In this document: positions 61,619-64,000 of the stretch, one piece after another | How the letters are laid out: each line of letters opens with the position of its first letter | Position numbering within the stretch: position 1 is the first letter of the stretch | Source of the DNA: Skeletonema tropicum | Lineage: Eukaryota > Bacillariophyta > Thalassiosirophyceae > Thalassiosirales > Thalassiosiraceae | Direction of reading: 5' to 3' | NCBI GenBank assembly: GCA_037178625.1 | Contig: CM074141.1 | Span: forward strand, 682,001 to 746,000 | Length of the DNA stretch: 64,000 bases | Translations under genes and position numbers: made by a program | The notes under the pieces: generated by a model | What the model saw: the letters and a program-made list of their open reading frames with translations, nothing else | Told to the model about the DNA's origin: nothing | Database searches by the model: none

Positions 61619-62941
61619 ATGAGTAAACAAATCAATGAGGGCGAGGAGGCAGTGCCAGTGCCCACCAGTTTCGAAGTCAACCACGATGAGCAATGGGCTG
61701 CAGATCATACCGAGTTCGAATCGAAATTCGTCTCCTATGTCACCTCCACCTCTGAAGAATCGGATGGGGACATTTTGAACAATATGTATCCGGACTTCGA
61801 AAGTGAAGAGACAGCCGATGATGTTGACGAGCAGCCTGTCATTAATGATGGGCTAGTGCTAGATGACTATTCTGACTCTGAAGACGCTGCTGACGAACAG
61901 CCCGTTGCTGCTGCTGATGAGGTCGTGTTATCTCGTCATGTGAACGAGCTTGGACTACCTGCCAATGTTAACGAGGATTTGCCCGGTGTGAATACTGACG
62001 GTCTGGTGCTACCTGAAGTCAATTCTGACGGTGTCATATCTGTCCCAGAAGACGAAGAAGAGATGATGTCAGTCGTTAGTGATCTCGGCGGTGAACTCAT
62101 TAGTGAGATGGCCGAAAAGACTGTCAAAAGGACTGGTGCAGCACTCGCTATTGCAACAATGTCGATTTCCAAAACTTTTGAAGAACTCAATGCAAAATTC
62201 GATGAAGTCAACGATGATGCCACGGCTATTCTCTTCCCCGAACCTCAAGATGACCTCCCCGAACCAACCAAAGATAGGGTCACATCATTCGTTGAAGAGA
62301 AACCATTTACGCCACCAGGAGACTCGGTTTTTGCTGATTCAGTTACTACTGGGGATTCAACAAGCGCTGCCGATTCAGTAACTGCTGCTGATTCAGGAAC
62401 TGCTACTGATTCTGTTTCTGACCCTTCATTCGGAGAAACGATTTCTGTTGGTACAAGCGGTACCTACGAATCGACTTGGTCGAAAATGGTTTTGGAGAAG
62501 ATTATGAGGCGCAAGTACCAGCAAGAAGAATCTGTCATGACGCCAATCACTGACGTTGAAGAGTCCCGAGAAGAGTCCCAAGAACCCGAGGAGTCTCTGG
62601 AAACTGAAGAAGAACGCGAGGGCAATGATGATGATGGAGGAGTGTGGAGTTTCATGAACGTTTGTGGTGGTCTAAAACAAAGCATTGAAAGTACTACCGA
62701 TAGAGTCACAGACTATGTCTTCCCGTACAACGGTGTTGACTTAATTGCCGAATTGCAGGCGGAAGAGGAGGCCAAGCTGGCTGCCGCTGCTGCACTGGCT
62801 GCGGAACAAGAAGCCTACCTCAATGAAACACAACATCACAAAGAGAAGAAGAGTTTCAAGGATAGGATCAAGGGTGGCAAAATGAAGAATTTGTTCCGTC
62901 GTCGACGAAGTGCAAAGAAACAGTGTGAGTTACTTGCATAG
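61619..62941 (+). CDS. Acidic protein with C-terminal basic cluster (440 aa)
   Basis: Single exon from ATG 61619 (MSKQINEGEEAVPVPTSFEV). The first ~190 residues are Asp/Glu/Val-rich. A helix (LISEMAEKTVKRTGAALAIA, then SKTFEELNAKFDEV) resembles the ELIATTKSF region of the divergent neighbour. A Ser/Thr/Asp repeat follows (ADSVTAADSGTATDS), then a block VWSFMNVCGGLKQSIESTTDRVTDYVFPY, an Ala/Glu helix, and a basic end KDRIKGGKMKNLFRRRRSAKK. No signal peptide or enzyme motif is seen. It is probably a paralogue of the gene at 59803-60900; function unknown. Confidence 0.62.
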   Translation: MSKQINEGEEAVPVPTSFEVNHDEQWAADHTEFESKFVSYVTSTSEESDGDILNNMYPDFESEETADDVDEQPVINDGLVLDDYSDSEDAADEQPVAAADEVVLSRHVNELGLPANVNEDLPGVNTDGLVLPEVNSDGVISVPEDEEEMMSVVSDLGGELISEMAEKTVKRTGAALAIATMSISKTFEELNAKFDEVNDDATAILFPEPQDDLPEPTKDRVTSFVEEKPFTPPGDSVFADSVTTGDSTSAADSVTAADSGTATDSVSDPSFGETISVGTSGTYESTWSKMVLEKIMRRKYQQEESVMTPITDVEESREESQEPEESLETEEEREGNDDDGGVWSFMNVCGGLKQSIESTTDRVTDYVFPYNGVDLIAELQAEEEAKLAAAAALAAEQEAYLNETQHHKEKKSFKDRIKGGKMKNLFRRRRSAKKQCELLA

Positions 62942-63151
62942 TAGTGTTGTAACTTCTCCAGTGTTTCCATCCTCTCTTGTGGCATGATGAAAGAAGTAGC
63001 AAGAGTGTTGCAGGATGTGTAAAAGTAAGGAATGAATATGTTAGGATTGAAGGCAAGTGTGCTTGTATGATGTACTCTACAACCATACTGCTACTATATG
63101 TTAAGATTAAAGACATTTACGATTCAAGTGTGTGTGTGTGAATGATGTACT

Positions 63152-64000
63152 CTACAACCATTCTGCAAGTTTGGCAGCCTCGTCCAAGATATCATCTCCA
63201 TTTAACATTGACGACATCTTGTCCTCTTCATCCTCTGGCTCGTTGTTGATTACTCCCAAGTCATCTGTTACTGGCATCTTTTCATCATCATACGAAGGCT
63301 GGTCATTTTCATAACTAGCCTCCTTACGTTGCTTTTCCGCAGTGTCTTGCTGCAGCTGGTACATTGCTTGCTGCTGTTGCTGCTGTTGTAGCAGCAACTG
63401 TTGTTGTTGTTGTTGCTGTTGCTGTAGCAGCTGTGGATGATGTACAAATCGTGTAAATCTCTGTGTCATTAATACAGCTGCATCCTGTTCTTTCTTTGCC
63501 TGCTGCTTTGCATATTCAATTGCTTCTAATGCCAGAGTTGCAGTATTGTCGATCTTGTATCTTTTATTTGATTTTGGTTTTTTCATTGTGTGTTTCGACT
63601 TCTTGCTTGATTTCTTCTTAGTATTATTCTTCCTTGTCTTTTTCTTTGTGGTGATTGAGTCATCAAGATTCGACATGAAATCAATCTCTTGTGATTGTTG
63701 CTGCTGATGAGATGACGACTTCTTTGACATTTCACTATCATCATCTTCTTCTTCTTCTTCTTCACTTGCAACTCGTGTCAGCCAACGTATCGAATTCTCA
63801 GTCGATGAAATGATAGATAGAAATGTCCGACTTGGTGCAATGCAATTAATATCAAATTCCGCCTCTAATGTTTGATTATTTGCGTTTGCTTCTGCTTCTT
63901 CTTTTTGAACAGTTACCAAATCGAATGTTTTATTTGCTGCTACTTCTGCTTCTCCTTTTTCTGTTGCTAACAATTGGTCCATGGTAGGCAGAGGTGGCAT
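63152..64000 (-). CDS. Poly-Gln/Lys-rich protein, possibly cut by the window edge (282 aa seen)
   Basis: The frame ends at 63152 and reaches the last base of the window, where an ATG happens to lie (MPPLPTMDQLLATEKGEAEV). The real start may be beyond. Visible parts are an acidic Ser/Glu region, a strongly basic run (KKKTRKNNTKKKSSKKSKHTMKK, a likely nuclear signal), a helix (LALEAIEYAKQQAKKEQ), two Gln tracts made of CAG/CAA repeats (63360-63440), and an acidic end (DDILDEAAKLAEWL) that could be a short amphipathic interaction helix. The make-up fits a nuclear or transcription-linked protein, which is inference. Confidence 0.6.
   Translation of the reverse strand: MPPLPTMDQLLATEKGEAEVAANKTFDLVTVQKEEAEANANNQTLEAEFDINCIAPSRTFLSIISSTENSIRWLTRVASEEEEEEDDDSEMSKKSSSHQQQQSQEIDFMSNLDDSITTKKKTRKNNTKKKSSKKSKHTMKKPKSNKRYKIDNTATLALEAIEYAKQQAKKEQDAAVLMTQRFTRFVHHPQLLQQQQQQQQQLLLQQQQQQQAMYQLQQDTAEKQRKEASYENDQPSYDDEKMPVTDDLGVINNEPEDEEDKMSSMLNGDDILDEAAKLAEWL

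Noticed and set aside
59803..62941. Bacterial-style or prophage origin for low-complexity clusters
   Set aside because: Codon use, introns nearby and homopolymer-rich proteins fit the diatom host; no integrase, phage or plasmid gene is present.

Overview
This window looks like nuclear DNA of a diatom, most likely a centric, Thalassiosira-like species. The evidence is a type II glutamine synthetase with a bipartite plastid-targeting presequence (a signal peptide ending in an A-F-T-P motif of the ASAFAP type), GT-AG introns of about 50-500 bp, BspA-type leucine-rich-repeat proteins, and many very low-complexity Ser/Lys/Glu proteins. There are no operons, no CRISPR array and no rRNA or tRNA gene that I could recognise.

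Layout. 0-10.3 kb: two divergent paralogous RNA-binding (RRM) genes. The minus-strand copy has been cut inside its first exon by a complete LTR-type element (1452-6126) with a 5-bp target duplication and two LTRs that read as identical. The right LTR is itself split by a short poly(A)-tailed SINE-like retroposon with a 13-bp target duplication. A small inverted-repeat element (6506-6702) and a gene-poor stretch follow, then the intact plus-strand RRM gene. 11-13.3 kb: poly(A)-binding protein. 13.4-18.7 kb: two broken, inverted copies of a NUMOD3-repeat/zinc-motif gene flanking an acidic membrane-anchored protein and a small RRM protein. 18.9-29.2 kb: three large repetitive Ser/Lys/Glu-rich proteins, two of them a head-to-head paralogous pair. 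29.4-32.0 kb: a satellite array of about 14 units of ~184 bp. 32.5-39.0 kb: a low-complexity protein, a protein kinase and the ribosome-assembly factor RRS1. 39.0-47.0 kb: a direct duplication of an F-box/LRR/Cys-rich gene (second copy a pseudogene) on either side of a frameshifted P-element/THAP9-like transposase remnant, with a small tandem repeat lodged in the second copy. 47.3-49.4 kb: tandem BspA-type LRR genes. 50-54 kb: a four-exon conserved hypothetical gene and actin. 54.2-56.6 kb: two abutting terminal-inverted-repeat elements. 57.2-58.6 kb: glutamine synthetase. 59.8-62.9 kb: a second head-to-head pair of acidic low-complexity proteins. 63.2-64 kb: a poly-Gln protein that may run off the window.

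The housekeeping genes (PABP, RRS1, actin, GSII) act in unrelated processes. The more unusual content is (i) the LTR element whose single 1067-residue frame shows no recognisable reverse transcriptase, integrase or protease and carries 12 copies of its own polypurine-tract-like heptamer, and (ii) the five acidic or Ser/Lys-rich proteins that share basic clusters and divergent pairing. Exon joins were placed by eye from GT/AG sites and reading frame, and repeat identity was judged by direct reading, not by alignment software.
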